Positions 45,201 to 58,455 of a stretch of 64,000 nt of DNA are shown one piece after another (within the stretch, counting starts at the first letter, position 1; each line of letters begins with the position of its first letter). Under the pieces are notes generated by a model. The model searched no databases. It was not told where the DNA came from and saw only the letters and a program-made list of their open reading frames with translations. Source of the DNA: Planctomycetota bacterium (GTDB taxonomy: Bacteria; Planctomycetota; Planctomycetia; Planctomycetales; Planctomycetaceae). The position numbers were made by a program, and so were the translations under genes. The stretch spans positions 1 to 64,000 of the forward strand of contig JACTNB010000014.1 of assembly GCA_014584345.1 (NCBI GenBank). Direction: 5' to 3'.

Positions 45201-45952
45201 AACTGCCGAGTGGCGTGTTGCAGATGGTCAAGGTGTACGTGGCCTCGAAACGCCAGATCTCCGTCGGGGACAAGATGGCAGGCCGCCACGGGAACAAGGG
45301 GGTGATTTCCAAGGTTCTGCCAATCGAGGACATGCCGTTCCTCGCCGACGGGACTCCCGTGGATATCATTCTCAACCCACTGGGCGTGCCCAGCCGTATG
45401 AATGTCGGACAGATTCTGGAAACCCAGCTTGGCTGGGCGGCACAGAAACTCGGCTTCCGTGCCCTGTGCCCGGTGTTCGACAGTATCGACGAAGATTCCA
45501 TCTTCAAGCTGATGGGAGAAGCCGGTCTGCCGACCGATGGCAAGTCGCAACTGTTTGATGGTCGCACGGGAGAAGCCTTCGAGCAGAAAACCACCGTGGG
45601 CCAGATCTACATGCTGAAACTGCATCACCTGGTGGACGACAAGGTGCACGCCCGCGCCACCGGTCCTTATTCCCTCATTACCCAGCAACCTCTGGGGGGG
45701 AAGGCCCGATTTGGTGGTCAGCGGTTTGGGGAAATGGAAGTGTGGGCACTGGAAGCCTATGGAGCCGCTTACATTCTCCAGGAACTGTTGACTGTGAAAA
45801 GCGACGACGTCGAAGGGCGTACCAAAATCTACGAGTCGATGGTCAAGGGGGAAAATACCCTCGAGGCGGGCACACCCGCGAGCTTCGATGTGTTAAACAA
45901 CGAAATTCGAGGCCTGTGTCTGAACATGCAGCTTGAAAAGACAACCGGATGA
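42236..45952 (+). CDS. rpoB: RNA polymerase beta subunit
   Basis: A 1,238-residue protein. The ATG at 42236 follows a GAGGAGAGAG ribosome site. Conserved segments include [40 protein letters not shown] with [20 protein letters not shown] (the rifampicin-pocket region), [60 protein letters not shown] and the C-terminal [20 protein letters not shown]. It is somewhat shorter than the E. coli protein. The rifampicin-region residues look wild type. Followed by rpoC after 136 nt. Confidence 0.97.
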   Translation: [1238 protein letters not shown]

Positions 45953-46088
45953 TGAACGCGGCGGGGAGGTTCGCCGTGGCCCTCCCCTGCCCTTCCCCGT
46001 GTGGGACCATGTCCCCCGTGGCGGGCACCCTGGCAGTTTCCGTGTTTTAAATCAGTCCATATCACTCACCCGATAAAGGAGCCCGCTC

Positions 46089-50423
<4,335 letters not shown>

Positions 50424-50535
50424 CCGGATTGGGGAGTGCCGATCCAGCGGAAGCAGCAGGCACCAGGTGTCTGCTGTTTCCATTTACCCTGACGCTCGAA
50501 CCGAATTCACAACGCCCCATCAAACGGACGCGAAC

Positions 50536-51768
50536 ATGCTCACCATCAATGAAAACTATCTCAAGCTCAAGGCGGGTTATCTGTTTCCCGAAATTGCCCG
50601 TCGTGTGAATGCCTTTGTCGCAGCCCATCCCGAGGCCAAGGTCATCAAGCTGGGCATTGGAGACGTGACCGAGCCACTCCCCCCGGCCTGCCTGGAGGCC
50701 ATGCGGGCTGCCGTGGACGAAATGGGAGACCGCATTTCCTTTCGTGGGTATGGTCCCGAACAGGGATACGAGTTCCTGCGCGAGAAAATTGCTGAGCACG
50801 ATTTTCGCTCCCGGGGAGTGACGGTCGCGGCGGACGAAATTTTCGTTTCCGACGGGAGTAAATGCGACACCGGAAACATCCTCGACATCCTCGGGCACCA
50901 AAACAAAATTGCCGTGCTCGATCCCGTGTATCCCGTGTATGTCGACACAAACGTGATGGCCGGGCACACCGGACAAGCCGATGCAGAGGGCCGCTATGCC
51001 GGACTAGTGTATTTACCGGTCACGGCCGAAAACAACTTCACTCCCGAACTGCCGAGCGATCCGGTGGATATCATTTACCTGTGTTATCCCAATAATCCGA
51101 CCGGCATGGTGGCCACGCGTGAAACACTCCAGCAATGGGTCGATTATGCGAAACAACATCAATCGCTGATTCTGTTCGATGCCGCCTACGAGGCCTTTAT
51201 TACCGATCCATCCATTCCGCACTCCATCTATGAAATCGAAGGAGCCCGGGATTGTGCCATCGAGTTCCGCAGCTTCAGCAAGAATGCCGGCTTCACGGGA
51301 ACCCGCTGCGCGTTTACGGTAGTCCCCAAGAATCTGCTGGCCCAAACCTCCGACGGGCGAGAAGTCGCGCTGCATCAACTCTGGAACCGCAGGCACTGCA
51401 CCAAATTCAACGGAGTTTCCTATATCGTTCAGCGCGGCGCGGAAGCGGTCTATTCCGAAGCGGGCCAACAGCAGGTCCAGGAACTGATTGCCTTCTACAT
51501 GGAAAACGCCCGGTTACTCCGGGAAGGGTTGCAGGCCGTGGGAATGTCGGTGTATGGCGGCGTAAATGCCCCCTATGTCTGGCTGAAAACGCCGTCCGGC
51601 AGCGACAGCTGGGGCTTCTTCGATGAACTGCTGCGGCAGGCCCATCTGGTGGGAACGCCCGGCAGCGGCTTCGGTGCCTCCGGTGAAGGCTACTTCCGCC
51701 TCAGCGCATTCAATTCCCGCTTAAATGTCGAGGAAGCCGTGGAACGGATTCAAAAAGTGATGCGATAG
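50536..51768 (+). CDS. dapL: LL-diaminopimelate aminotransferase
   Basis: A 410-residue fold-type I PLP enzyme. The start MLTINENYLKLKAGYLFPEI, then ARRVNAF is the DapL signature; the frame open upstream adds an unlikely leader. Other motifs are LGIGDVTEPLPPACLEAM, FVSDGSKCDTGNIL, CYPNNPTG, FDAAYEAFI and SFSKNAGFTGTRCAF, whose Lys binds PLP. DapL converts tetrahydrodipicolinate directly to LL-diaminopimelate in the lysine pathway, replacing the dapD/C/E steps. It lies 112 nt after rpoC and may be partly cotranscribed with it. Its presence fits Planctomycetota. Confidence 0.95.
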   Translation: MLTINENYLKLKAGYLFPEIARRVNAFVAAHPEAKVIKLGIGDVTEPLPPACLEAMRAAVDEMGDRISFRGYGPEQGYEFLREKIAEHDFRSRGVTVAADEIFVSDGSKCDTGNILDILGHQNKIAVLDPVYPVYVDTNVMAGHTGQADAEGRYAGLVYLPVTAENNFTPELPSDPVDIIYLCYPNNPTGMVATRETLQQWVDYAKQHQSLILFDAAYEAFITDPSIPHSIYEIEGARDCAIEFRSFSKNAGFTGTRCAFTVVPKNLLAQTSDGREVALHQLWNRRHCTKFNGVSYIVQRGAEAVYSEAGQQQVQELIAFYMENARLLREGLQAVGMSVYGGVNAPYVWLKTPSGSDSWGFFDELLRQAHLVGTPGSGFGASGEGYFRLSAFNSRLNVEEAVERIQKVMR

Positions 51769-51965
51769 CCCGGGCAGCAGCGCCTTGGGCAACACTCTCG
51801 CTGGAATACGTTGTCCCGGAAAAAGGAGTTCTACCTCGGGGGGAGTCTGCTTCTGCTGTGCCTGAGATAATGCATGGGCTTGTTGCAAGCGACCGGTTCA
51901 GGGAGTTCTTGCAGATAATCCAGCCTCGGCATCGCCCCTGGCACTCCACAAACACGCCTGCGAGG

Positions 51966-52961
51966 TCAGTCCTTCTTGGTGCGGAAATTCTTGCTGGTTC
52001 GTTGCAGGAATTTCTTTTCCTGGGGAGACAGCGCGTTGATTCCGGACGCATGCACCTTGGCCAGGAGTTCGTCGAGCAGCAACTCTTCCTGGCGGCGGAG
52101 TTCCTCCTGGCGCTGCAGACGCATCGCCTGTTTCTGTTCCCTGCGGCGTTCCCAGAAGCTTTTGCGAACGGGTTTTTCCGCGATGGCGCTGCGTTCCAGC
52201 GACGTGTACCCCTGCGAGAAGTCGTACCCCATGAAGGAATCGTCGTAGGCATCGCCCCACTGGACATTCACCCCTTCCAGGATATTCAGGACCAGCAGCA
52301 GGGAACCCAGGGTCACCACCCATAAATTATCGAACATCAACCCCCCGGCGATCACCAGCATGCAGGCAATCGTCCCGATCTTAACACAGAGCATTTTCCG
52401 CTCCACCGCCGTTCCTCGACCGATCAGGCTGGCTTCGACCATTCGCCCGCCATCCAGCGGGTAGATGGGCAACAAATTCACCAGGGCCAACATCCAGTTC
52501 ACGAAGAACACCAGTAGCAAAAACTCCGGTCCCCAGGACTCCGAGAATTCGGCAATCGGCAAGACAAACGGATTGAAGGCCATCGAACCCTGATTGATCC
52601 AGAGCACGGTCGGCAATGTCGCCAGGCAAATCAGCAGGTTGGTTAACGGTCCGCCTGCCGCGGTGAAGAAATGCGAAACAAAGGTGGGGGCGGGGTGCAC
52701 CCACGCCAATCCACCGATGGGCCACAGCAGTACTTCGTGCCCGTCTCCTCCGGTGGAACGGGCTACCAGCACGTGACCAATCAATTCATGCAGCAGCGTG
52801 CTGACCAGAAAAATGACGGTGAGAGCGCAAGCCAACTGGAAATCGAGCCGCGCCACCAGGATCAACGGCAACAGCAGAAACCAGATGCTGAGCCGAATTC
52901 GCGTGGCAAACAACGAGCCAATGGGAAATGACCAGAACAGCGGGCTTTGCGAAGCATTCAT
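51966..52961 (-). CDS. M50 site-2 protease family protein
   Basis: A 331-residue membrane protein. The zinc motif HELIGH (58-63) lies in the second or third of about six hydrophobic spans. The second metal-binding motif is LLPIYPLDGGRM (near 180). Site-2 proteases cut transmembrane segments, often releasing anti-sigma-controlled regulators. The C-terminal cytoplasmic tail is basic and coiled (KSFWERRREQKQAMRLQRQE), with QEKKFLQRTSKNFRTKK at the end. No PDZ domain is present. Its substrate is unknown; the anti-sigma proteins of this genome are candidates. Confidence 0.87.
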   Translation of the reverse strand: MNASQSPLFWSFPIGSLFATRIRLSIWFLLLPLILVARLDFQLACALTVIFLVSTLLHELIGHVLVARSTGGDGHEVLLWPIGGLAWVHPAPTFVSHFFTAAGGPLTNLLICLATLPTVLWINQGSMAFNPFVLPIAEFSESWGPEFLLLVFFVNWMLALVNLLPIYPLDGGRMVEASLIGRGTAVERKMLCVKIGTIACMLVIAGGLMFDNLWVVTLGSLLLVLNILEGVNVQWGDAYDDSFMGYDFSQGYTSLERSAIAEKPVRKSFWERRREQKQAMRLQRQEELRRQEELLLDELLAKVHASGINALSPQEKKFLQRTSKNFRTKKD

Positions 52962-53358
52962 TGGGATATCGCCACCGCGGGAAAATCGAACTTAGACGCG
53001 TCTGTCGTATTTTAATCGTCCTATCCGCCGGATTCAATATGCTGTCTCGCGGGAATGGAATCTCTCGGGATTCAGGTGGATGTCCGGGGTATCATCTCGC
53101 CGGGGAACCTTCGGCTTGCATCGGCGGATGTTCACGGGCGGAAAGGTATGAGACCGGCGACCATTCAAGCTGGGATTCCATTCCATCGAAGTGGGCGGGT
53201 TTCCGCCGAGAGCCTGAAATTCAATCCCAATCCAGGGGATTCCAGGCGAGTTTGAAAAGCCTACTGTTGGCGGTGTTTCTCGATTCCTATACAATACACC
53301 GTAAAGCCACATATCGTGATGCATCACGCAAGAAAAATATAGCCATCAGGAGTGTCTC
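52962..53358. other. Divergent region between M50 protease and bacterioferritin
   Basis: A 397-bp intergenic stretch. It holds several scattered GGGATTC words but no ordered repeat and no gene. A promoter-like element for the bacterioferritin lies at its right end. Confidence 0.5.
53267..53295 (+). promoter_or_regulatory. Candidate bacterioferritin promoter
   Basis: TTGGCG (53267-53272), a 17-nt spacer and TACAAT (53290-53295) lie 64 nt upstream of the bacterioferritin ATG. Box matches are four and five of six, with ideal spacing. No Fur box is evident. Confidence 0.45.
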
Positions 53359-53847
53359 ATGAAGGGAAATGATCGCGTCATCGACGCACTGAACGCGGGT
53401 TTGACCATCGAATTGACCGCCATCAATCAGTATTTCATCCAGGCAAAAATGTGCCATAACTGGGCCTTGCATATCCTGGGCAATAAGCACTATGCCGAGT
53501 CGATGGGGGAAATGAAGCATGCTGAATTGCTGATCGATCGCATTCTGTTTCTCGAAGGGGTCCCCGAAATCGCCCGTTACGACGTGATTCGTGTCGGCGA
53601 CGATGTTAAAACCCAGTTCGAGTACGACTTGGCACTCGAGACCAATGGTGTCAATACGTACAACGAAGCCATCCAGATTTGTCTCGAAGTGAACGACGGC
53701 GGCAGTCGCGATCTGCTGGAAAAAATCCTGGTCGAATCCGAAGAACACGTGGACTGGCTGGAATCCCAACTCGAACTGATTGACAAAATCGGGATTCAGA
53801 ATTATCTCTTGTCACAAATGGGGCCACACGCCGAAGATGGGCACTGA
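53359..53847 (+). CDS. bfr: Bacterioferritin with altered ferroxidase ligand
   Basis: A 162-residue iron-storage protein. By numbering that aligns without gaps to E. coli Bfr, Glu18, Glu51, His54, Glu94 and His130 are present, and Met52 is in place as the haem ligand. Position 127, normally a bridging Glu, is Ser, within the segment VESEEHVDWLE. Flanking Glu126 and Glu128 might substitute. The protein should assemble into the 24-mer cage, but its ferroxidase activity may differ. The gene stands alone, with a promoter candidate just upstream, and is followed by an ABC-F gene. Confidence 0.93.
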   Translation: MKGNDRVIDALNAGLTIELTAINQYFIQAKMCHNWALHILGNKHYAESMGEMKHAELLIDRILFLEGVPEIARYDVIRVGDDVKTQFEYDLALETNGVNTYNEAIQICLEVNDGGSRDLLEKILVESEEHVDWLESQLELIDKIGIQNYLLSQMGPHAEDGH

Positions 53848-53939
53848 AGCCTGAACGTGGACTTCCCCCGAAAACTGGTCCTGTACCGCCTCTTGTGTTG
53901 GCTCGCGAGAGGCGCTTTCATTTTTTGCGAACCTACGCC

Positions 53940-55724
53940 ATGCCCGTATTGCTGCAACTTCAAGACGCCTGCAAAACCTACGGTCCCCAATCGATCCTGG
54001 ATCACGCGAATCTGGCCCTGAAGACGGATGAAAAGGTCGGCTTTATCGGCAGAAACGGGGCCGGCAAATCGACACTCTGCCGCATCCTGCTTGACCAGGA
54101 AGAGCTTGATCGTGGCGAAATCATCCGGCATCCCTCGCTTCGGGTGGGTTATCTGCAACAGCACGACCCCTTTCTGCCAGGCGAGTCCGCGCTCGATTTT
54201 CTCATGCGCGATTCCGGTGAACCCGACTGGAAATGCGGGGAAGTCGCTGCCGAGTTCGAAATTAAGGGGCATTACCTGGAAGGCCCGGTCAAGGAACTTT
54301 CCGGAGGCTGGCAAACCCGCGTGAAACTGGCCAGCCTGCTGCTGCACGATCCCAACCTGCTAATTCTCGACGAACCAACCAACTTCCTCGACCTCCGCAC
54401 GCAAATTCTGCTGGAACACTTCTTACGGCACTTTCGCGGGGCCTGCCTGGTTGTTTCCCACGATCGGGGCTTCCTCAAGGCGGTTTGTTCCCACACGCTG
54501 GAAATCTCGCGCGGCAAACTGACCATGTACACCGGCGATGTTGAAAAGTTTCTGGAAGCGAAGGATGTGCAGAAGCAACATGCCGAGCGGGTGAATGCCG
54601 CCACCGAAGCCAAGATGCGGCAACTGGAGCGCTTCATCGAAAAAAACCGCGCCAATGCACGCACTGCCGCCCAGGCGCAAAACAAGGTCAAGCAACTCGA
54701 TCGCCTCGAGCTGATCGAAATCGAACGGGACGAGGCAGCCGTTCGCATTCGTGTTCCCAACGTCACGGCCCGCAAGGGACCGGCCCTGCGCTGCACCGGG
54801 ATATCCATCGGTTATCCCGATCATGTCGTCGCCGACAACGTGAACTTCGAAATCGATCACGGATCCCGGACGGCTGTCGTGGGAGACAACGGACAGGGAA
54901 AAACCACGCTCCTCCGCACGATCGTGGGGTCCCTGAAGGCTATCCAGGGGGAACCACGGTGGGGGCATAACTGCGAACTGGGGGTCTATGCCCAGCATGT
55001 TTATACGTCGCTCCCCCAGGACTGGACCGTGCAGCAGTACCTGGAAAGTGAATCCGCCCCAGGCGTGACCACGCAACAGGTGCTCGATATCGCGGGGAGC
55101 TTTCTGTTTCAGGGCCCCCTCGTGCAAAAACCGATCAAGGTGCTCAGTGGGGGGGAACGCGCGCGGTTATGCTTGGCCGGTTTGTTGCTCAGTGCCTGCA
55201 ATGTACTGATTCTCGATGAACCGGGTAACCACCTGGATGTCGAAACCCTGGAGGCCTTGGCCGACGCCTTGCTCGGGTATCAGGGGACGATCGTTTTTAC
55301 CAGTCACGATCGCCATTTCGTGCGGCGTATCGCCAATCAGGTGATCGAAGTGCAGGATGGCCGCGTCGCCGACTATCCGGGTGATTACGAAACCTATTTG
55401 TATCGTGTCGAAAAGGAAATCGACGACCACGAGGCGGCACGCGGCGCGGCACGCGGAACGCACGCGGCCGGGGGGAAAGCGGGGGGCAAGAATCACCGCA
55501 AGAAAGGGAGCGGAGATCCTCGCAAGCAGCTCAACAAGGTCGAAAAGAAAATTTCCACGCTCGACGAACAGCGGCAGGAACTGCAAAAACGCTTCGTCAC
55601 CCTGACCGATCCCCTGGAAGCCGAGAAAATTCACAATCAACTCGAAGCCGTCAAGGGCGAACTGGCCACGCTGGAAGAAGAATGGCTCGAACTCAACGAA
55701 GAACTCGACCAGAACGCGTGGTAA
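53940..55724 (+). CDS. ABC-F family ATPase
   Basis: A 594-residue protein with two ABC domains and no membrane segments. I chose the ATG at 53940 (MPVLLQLQDACKTYG); the upstream open part starts at TTG. The first domain has GRNGAGKST (38-46) and LSGGWQTRVKLA. The Walker B is LLILDEPTNFLD. The second domain has GDNGQGKTTLLR, LSGGERARLCLAG and LILDEPGNHLD, where the usual Thr of DEPTNHLD is Gly. The linker is basic and helical. The C-terminal tail forms a coiled coil (QLNKVEKKISTLDEQRQELQ). The plan is that of Uup/EttA-type ribosome-acting factors. The exact subfamily is undecided. Confidence 0.87.
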   Translation: MPVLLQLQDACKTYGPQSILDHANLALKTDEKVGFIGRNGAGKSTLCRILLDQEELDRGEIIRHPSLRVGYLQQHDPFLPGESALDFLMRDSGEPDWKCGEVAAEFEIKGHYLEGPVKELSGGWQTRVKLASLLLHDPNLLILDEPTNFLDLRTQILLEHFLRHFRGACLVVSHDRGFLKAVCSHTLEISRGKLTMYTGDVEKFLEAKDVQKQHAERVNAATEAKMRQLERFIEKNRANARTAAQAQNKVKQLDRLELIEIERDEAAVRIRVPNVTARKGPALRCTGISIGYPDHVVADNVNFEIDHGSRTAVVGDNGQGKTTLLRTIVGSLKAIQGEPRWGHNCELGVYAQHVYTSLPQDWTVQQYLESESAPGVTTQQVLDIAGSFLFQGPLVQKPIKVLSGGERARLCLAGLLLSACNVLILDEPGNHLDVETLEALADALLGYQGTIVFTSHDRHFVRRIANQVIEVQDGRVADYPGDYETYLYRVEKEIDDHEAARGAARGTHAAGGKAGGKNHRKKGSGDPRKQLNKVEKKISTLDEQRQELQKRFVTLTDPLEAEKIHNQLEAVKGELATLEEEWLELNEELDQNAW

Positions 55725-55931
55725 GCGGCGATAATTTTTTGAATGCCTGGAATAGCGTTCCCAAGCTGTTGTTGCATCGCGTGAAATGCAACACGTAATC
55801 TAGGGTACGCAAAGCGTACCCTACGAAAAATTACAGCCCCGAGCACATTGGTTGTCTCCGTGTCCTTGTGTCTCTGCGCTGTATTTCCCTGGAAGTCACG
55901 GGATGCACGAAAACGACCACGGCCATCCGAT

Positions 55932-56663
55932 TTAATCCCGAAACGCTTCGTGGCACTTGTCGCAGGCTCGATTACCGGCCTGGTAATACTCCGCAATTTT
56001 GGCCTGATCCTTATCGCGAATCGCCTTGATCAGGCTGGTCATCGCCTGTTGATAGTCACGAGAGAGTTGTTCCCACTCCCGGGTTTCGTCGTCATCGGAT
56101 ACGTATTCGTGGTCGGCCAGCATCGCTATGGCCAGGATGGCATTGGTGGAGGCGTTTAATTGTTCCTCGATCCGTCCGCGCGAACGGCGCAGGGTGCGAG
56201 ACAGGCCGCCGTTGCGATCGTTCATCTCTTCCATCAGATCGTACATGCCCATCAACTCGTTCCAGGCATGTTCCCGGGCGTGTTCACCGGTGGCTTTTCC
56301 CTGCCAGGCCTGTTCGGCCGATTGAAATGCGGCCAGGGCCTCGGCGTGATCCTCGGCATCGCGCAGCTGCAGCCCGGCATCGCGCAAGGCTGGCGCGGCG
56401 TAAGCAGCCTTGGCGTGGTCGTCGTGTTCAATCGCAGCTTGGGCCAGGCAGGCGATGACTCCCCCCGCACGGCCAATCCGTTCCTCGTGATCGGAGAACT
56501 TTTCTGGATCGGCCAGCAGTTCCCGCAGCGTATTCAGCTTTGCCTCGAGGTCGGCTGTGATCAATTCAAACGGCGCCACTTGCGTGGGGGGAATCGGCGC
56601 GCCGGTTTTCGCGGATGTAATGGCCAGCAATCCCAACACCGCGAATGCCACCAGTCTCAACAT
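55932..56663 (-). CDS. Secreted monohaem c-type cytochrome-like protein
   Basis: A 243-residue protein. I chose the ATG at 56663 because GGGAG lies seven bases upstream and a signal peptide (MLRLVAFAVLGLLAITSAKT) follows directly. The mature part is strongly helical and acidic. The C-terminus carries a CDKCHEAF haem motif with His as the axial ligand, the arrangement of cytochrome c-prime-type four-helix proteins. The role may be electron transfer or gas binding; the operon context gives no clue. A STAS-domain gene precedes it on the same strand. Confidence 0.78.
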   Translation of the reverse strand: MLRLVAFAVLGLLAITSAKTGAPIPPTQVAPFELITADLEAKLNTLRELLADPEKFSDHEERIGRAGGVIACLAQAAIEHDDHAKAAYAAPALRDAGLQLRDAEDHAEALAAFQSAEQAWQGKATGEHAREHAWNELMGMYDLMEEMNDRNGGLSRTLRRSRGRIEEQLNASTNAILAIAMLADHEYVSDDDETREWEQLSRDYQQAMTSLIKAIRDKDQAKIAEYYQAGNRACDKCHEAFRD

Positions 56664-56803
56664 GGTTTCTCTCCCTGCCACGCGCGCTTCGATACCCGGT
56701 GCCTACGGCGGCCCCGATCCCCTCCATGATGCCCATTTCAGGGAGCGATTTCAACTGGTGCCGAAACCGTTCTCTCTGTTCACCCGGGATTCATGCGGAA
56801 GGT

Positions 56804-57256
56804 TCAATTGCGTTGCAGCGAGGGGATCAACGGTTGCTTGATCGCATTGGCATCCCAGATTTCGTGATCGTCGGCAGAGGCCCAGGGAAGTGGCTGATCG
56901 TGAGGCACTTCGTGCTGAGGGCCTTCGTGCAACAGAAACAGATCATCAATTTCATGGGCAAAAAACTGCTGGAACCACAGCATTCCCGTGACATGCGTGG
57001 TCGGATTCAGCAACTGGATCCGCACGCCCTGATCGAAGCAGTCCAGCAGCAGCCCGAAAAAACCGCTGGGGACATATTTCACATGAGACATCTCGAACGT
57101 CAGCGAACGCCGAGACTGTTCCTGGACCAGCCGAGTCGCCGTCTCCCGCAGCAGGGCAAGATCCGCACCATCCCAGATTTCGATCGGCCCCATATCCAGT
57201 ACCACGGAGCCGGCCTGTTCATTCAATTGAATCCGTTGACGTTTCTTGCGTGGCAT
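56804..57256 (-). CDS. STAS-domain (anti-anti-sigma-like) protein
   Basis: A 150-residue protein. The central part (LVQEQSRRSLTFEMSHVKYV, SGFFGLLLDCFDQGVRIQLL, PTTHVTGMLWFQQFF) has the beta-alpha pattern of STAS domains. A phosphorylatable Ser in the usual DSSG-type position is not clear: the segment reads VPSGFFG, so Ser may serve. Anti-anti-sigma proteins bind kinase-type anti-sigma factors. No partner kinase or phosphatase is next to it, so the pairing must be elsewhere. The N-terminus is basic (MPRKKRQR). Confidence 0.65.
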   Translation of the reverse strand: MPRKKRQRIQLNEQAGSVVLDMGPIEIWDGADLALLRETATRLVQEQSRRSLTFEMSHVKYVPSGFFGLLLDCFDQGVRIQLLNPTTHVTGMLWFQQFFAHEIDDLFLLHEGPQHEVPHDQPLPWASADDHEIWDANAIKQPLIPSLQRN

Positions 57257-57625
57257 GACTCACCCTGTGTTGTGATAGGAATGGAGCAGGGAATTTTTAG
57301 AGTCAGATCAATACGCAACCGGCGCGCCAAAGCCTGGCATGCTTCCCACGCCACACAACCCAGAAACCGTAACCTGTTGATGCAATCACTGATACGGAGA
57401 ATCAGCGGCTTCTCAGCCGCGAATGGGCCATGGTGAGGTTTGGCAACACGACCAAGGGGTATGTTGCCCGTCGTCAACACCGATGCGGCACGAGAAAAGC
57501 GTATCGGACGGCGGCAAGATCCGCGGGGGGTGCACTGCCTGAACCCTCGTGGACTTGAGCTTCACCATCAAGAAGTGGGCCGCGCGGGACTGTGGTTGCC
57601 TGAAAGCCACGGCCTGGGGAATGTC
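57257..57625. other. Intergenic region
   Basis: A 369-bp stretch between the efflux ATPase 3' end and the STAS gene start. I see no gene, RNA or repeat. Confidence 0.5.
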
Positions 57626-58342
57626 TTACTGCGCCACGGGGGTGTGGCCAGGGAATATTCCGGTTCCGGCGATCACGCCATCCTTCATGTAGATTTGCGT
57701 TTTTGTTTTCGCGGCGATTTCGGGTTCGTGTGTCACCATGATGATGGTGCGTCCCTGGCGATTGAGTTCGCCGAGGAGACGCATGATTTCCTCTCCCGTG
57801 GCGGAATCGAGATTACCCGTCGGTTCATCGGCCATGATGATCTGCGGGTCGTTGATCAACGAACGCGCAATGGCCACGCGCTGTTGCTGCCCTCCGGACA
57901 ACTGGAAGGGCTTATGGTCGAGTCGATCTCCCAGGCCCACCAGGCCGGCCAGTTCCGCGGCTCGCTTTTCGTCCCGTTCACCGACGGGGCCTCGATTGCG
58001 TCGATATTGCAAGGGGAGCAGGATATTTTCCAGCACCGTATATTGCGGTATGAGATGGAATGATTGGAAAATGAAGCCGATCAACTCGTTGCGAATGACC
58101 GAAAGCTGGTCGTCATCCATCCCCGATACATCTTGCCCCGCCAGCAGGTAGGTGCCCGAAGTGGGACGATCGAGCGCCCCCATCAGGTTGAGCATCGTAC
58201 TTTTCCCGCTCCCCGAAGAACCCATGATAGCCAGAAAATCCCCCTCCGGAATATCCAGCGAAACCCCGCGCAACGCCTTCACCACCACATCCCCCAAGTA
58301 GTAGTGCTTGGTCAGTTCGATCAGGCGGGCAGCATATTTCAT
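57626..58342 (-). CDS. ABC transporter ATPase, MacB/LolD type
   Basis: A 238-residue nucleotide-binding subunit. Walker A is GSSGSGKS (41-48). The family-type FIFQSFHLIPQYTVLENILL precedes the signature LSGGQQQRVAIARSLINDP and Walker B ADEPTGNLDS. The H-loop reads MVTHEPEIA. The sequence style is that of MacB/LolD/FtsE-type ATPases that drive mechanotransmission, not transport through their own channel. It follows the HlyD-like adaptor gene by 113 nt, and no permease gene follows on this strand up to the STAS gene. Confidence 0.9.
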   Translation of the reverse strand: MKYAARLIELTKHYYLGDVVVKALRGVSLDIPEGDFLAIMGSSGSGKSTMLNLMGALDRPTSGTYLLAGQDVSGMDDDQLSVIRNELIGFIFQSFHLIPQYTVLENILLPLQYRRNRGPVGERDEKRAAELAGLVGLGDRLDHKPFQLSGGQQQRVAIARSLINDPQIIMADEPTGNLDSATGEEIMRLLGELNRQGRTIIMVTHEPEIAAKTKTQIYMKDGVIAGTGIFPGHTPVAQ

Positions 58343-58455
58343 GGAGTAATTTTATCCTTGGCGAGTCGGCAGTGACTGCCGACGAACGGTGGGCACGGCA
58401 GCGGAACTCGGCAGAGATCAGAAACCGGGAAAGGGCCGCGGTGTGAATGCGAAAA

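Noticed and set aside
43205..45688. An 827-codon open frame antisense to rpoB
   Set aside because: Same effect as for rpoC; the product is His-rich and low in secondary-structure pattern.
52990..53240. Scattered GGGATTC words upstream of the bacterioferritin gene
   Set aside because: Spacing and flanks are irregular, and the words are too short to claim an operator array.
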